From Chloroflexota bacterium (lineage in GTDB: Bacteria > Chloroflexota > Anaerolineae > Anaerolineales > Villigracilaceae): 13,907 bases of DNA. The notes under the pieces were generated by a model that saw nothing but the letters and a program-made list of their open reading frames with translations, searched no databases and was not told the DNA's origin. Below are positions 13,172-13,907 of this stretch, piece after piece; within the stretch, counting starts at the first letter, position 1; every line of letters begins with the position of its first letter. The stretch spans positions 1 to 13,907 of the forward strand of contig JACPVB010000085.1 of NCBI GenBank assembly GCA_016191985.1, written 5' to 3'. Made by a program: the position numbers and the translations under genes.

Positions 13172-13907
13172 TTACATATAAAACCTGTAATTTGCTTGCG
13201 GTGTATCATTTAGATTTAAATACTTAATAATCTTTCCAACATTCCTTGCGCATTCAATAGTGATAGGGTATTTTCTATCAAATTGAGTGTTGTTCCAATT
13301 CATTTTTGTCAGAGCAAGAATTTCTTCGCAAATTTGGTTAGGGGAAGATTCTGCTTGGTGCGATTGAATTTCTAACGGTTGAGGGATGTATTTTCCAGGG
13401 TATGTTTGGAAGAAAGGCACTGAGCCTCTAGTGTATAAAAGGCATTTTTGACTGTCTAGATTAATCATTGACCCTCGATAGGGAGGGTAGGAACTCCTCC
13501 GAAAGAGGCGAATGTTGGAATCATTTATTGAAACCAAATCTAGCAGTTGTATTTTTAGCTCCTCAGCAACACTATTAAAACCTTCAGATTCTTCTTTAGA
13601 AAAATGAGAGGTCTTATGAATAACTAACCTGGCTGGGTTTGTATTCATTGCAATTCTGTATTCATTTACAGCAGAATTTAAAAGATCAAATGCCTGTGTT
13701 GTATCTAAATAAGGTCTGCGATCATCCTTATCTGTTTTAACAGGGGTACCTCTAAGAATGACATTTCGCCCCATTTCGTCAAATATCTGAGCAAGACTAC
13801 TATAAACAACAGCCTTATCCCTGCTTCTATAAAACGAAATTCCAACATAGCAAGTTGATGGTTTGTTGTGGTCCGACTTTAGTTTCCATGGAATTGTATT
13901 GTTTGAA
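13172..13907 (-). CDS. Prokaryotic Argonaute, PIWI domain, predicted catalytically inactive (C-terminal 244 aa, partial)
   Basis: The frame is open through the window edge, so the N-terminal part (MID and anything before it) is missing; the internal ATG at 13774 is not the start. Argonaute proteins bind a short guide strand and recognise complementary nucleic acid through MID and PIWI. PIWI hallmarks in order: CYVGISFY (local residues 19-26), MGRNVILRGTPV (45-56), NPARLVIHKTSHF (90-102), YRGSM, LLYTRGS, PQPLEI, the ILALTKMNWNN block, PITI, and the ending YRFYM. The RNase-H-like catalytic aspartates are replaced: Ser24 in GIS where active proteins have GID, and Thr99 in HKT where they have RDG. 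Guide-directed binding without cutting is therefore expected, as in long-B and short Argonautes. Which of these it is needs the upstream sequence. Composition is AT-rich compared with ileS, which suits an acquired defence gene. Confidence 0.9.
   Translation of the reverse strand, partial: SNNTIPWKLKSDHNKPSTCYVGISFYRSRDKAVVYSSLAQIFDEMGRNVILRGTPVKTDKDDRRPYLDTTQAFDLLNSAVNEYRIAMNTNPARLVIHKTSHFSKEESEGFNSVAEELKIQLLDLVSINDSNIRLFRRSSYPPYRGSMINLDSQKCLLYTRGSVPFFQTYPGKYIPQPLEIQSHQAESSPNQICEEILALTKMNWNNTQFDRKYPITIECARNVGKIIKYLNLNDTPQANYRFYM

Noticed and set aside
13172..13774. A self-contained 200-aa gene starting at ATG 13774
   Set aside because: The frame is open upstream to the window edge and encodes the conserved CYVGISFY part of the same PIWI domain.

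Overview
The window looks like a chromosomal segment from a member of the Chloroflexota, probably an Anaerolineae-type organism. This placement is inferred from the Thr/Pro-rich 'TPT' linkers in several exported proteins, the mix of Tad-pilus, housekeeping and lipoprotein genes, and moderate GC content. No marker gene settles the taxonomy.

Layout. (1) Positions 1-2730, minus strand: a Tad/Flp-type pilus-assembly operon. It reads prepilin peptidase, a large TadE-like protein with a Thr/Pro linker and an extra C-terminal domain, a small TadE-like protein, and a TadG-like gene cut by the window edge. (2) 2854-4134, plus: murA, first step of peptidoglycan synthesis, with Asp instead of the usual fosfomycin-target Cys. 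Its promoter is divergent from that of the pilus operon. (3) 4192-5899, minus: thioredoxin with a CNPC active site followed by two paralogous lipoproteins, converging on murA at a shared terminator. (4) 5972-7978, plus: ftsY and prfB; prfB is split by the classic autoregulatory +1 frameshift at CTT-TGA-C. (5) 8022-8786, minus: a protein with two S1 domains, convergent with prfB across a perfect 38-bp palindrome. (6) 8924-12467, plus: a complete T-box leader (promoter, ATC specifier, TGGTACCGCG motif, terminator) controlling a type 2 isoleucyl-tRNA synthetase. Its HIGH signature is rearranged to GVHH. (7) 12551-13907, minus: a more AT-rich accessory segment. It holds the C-terminal PIWI half of a prokaryotic Argonaute that lacks catalytic acidic residues, then a 136-residue protein with two membrane helices and a charged coiled coil. 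A diverged 47-bp direct repeat lies on each side of the small gene.

The most interesting item is the last segment. A nuclease-dead Argonaute beside a small membrane protein suggests a guide-directed immune sensor paired with a membrane effector. Inactive Argonautes with accessory membrane proteins are known in outline, but I do not recognise this small protein. Secondary points are the two enzyme variants expected to lower sensitivity to fosfomycin (MurA D117) and mupirocin (GVHH IleRS), and two genes whose TATAAT box sits exactly 8 nt before the ATG, which predicts leaderless mRNAs.
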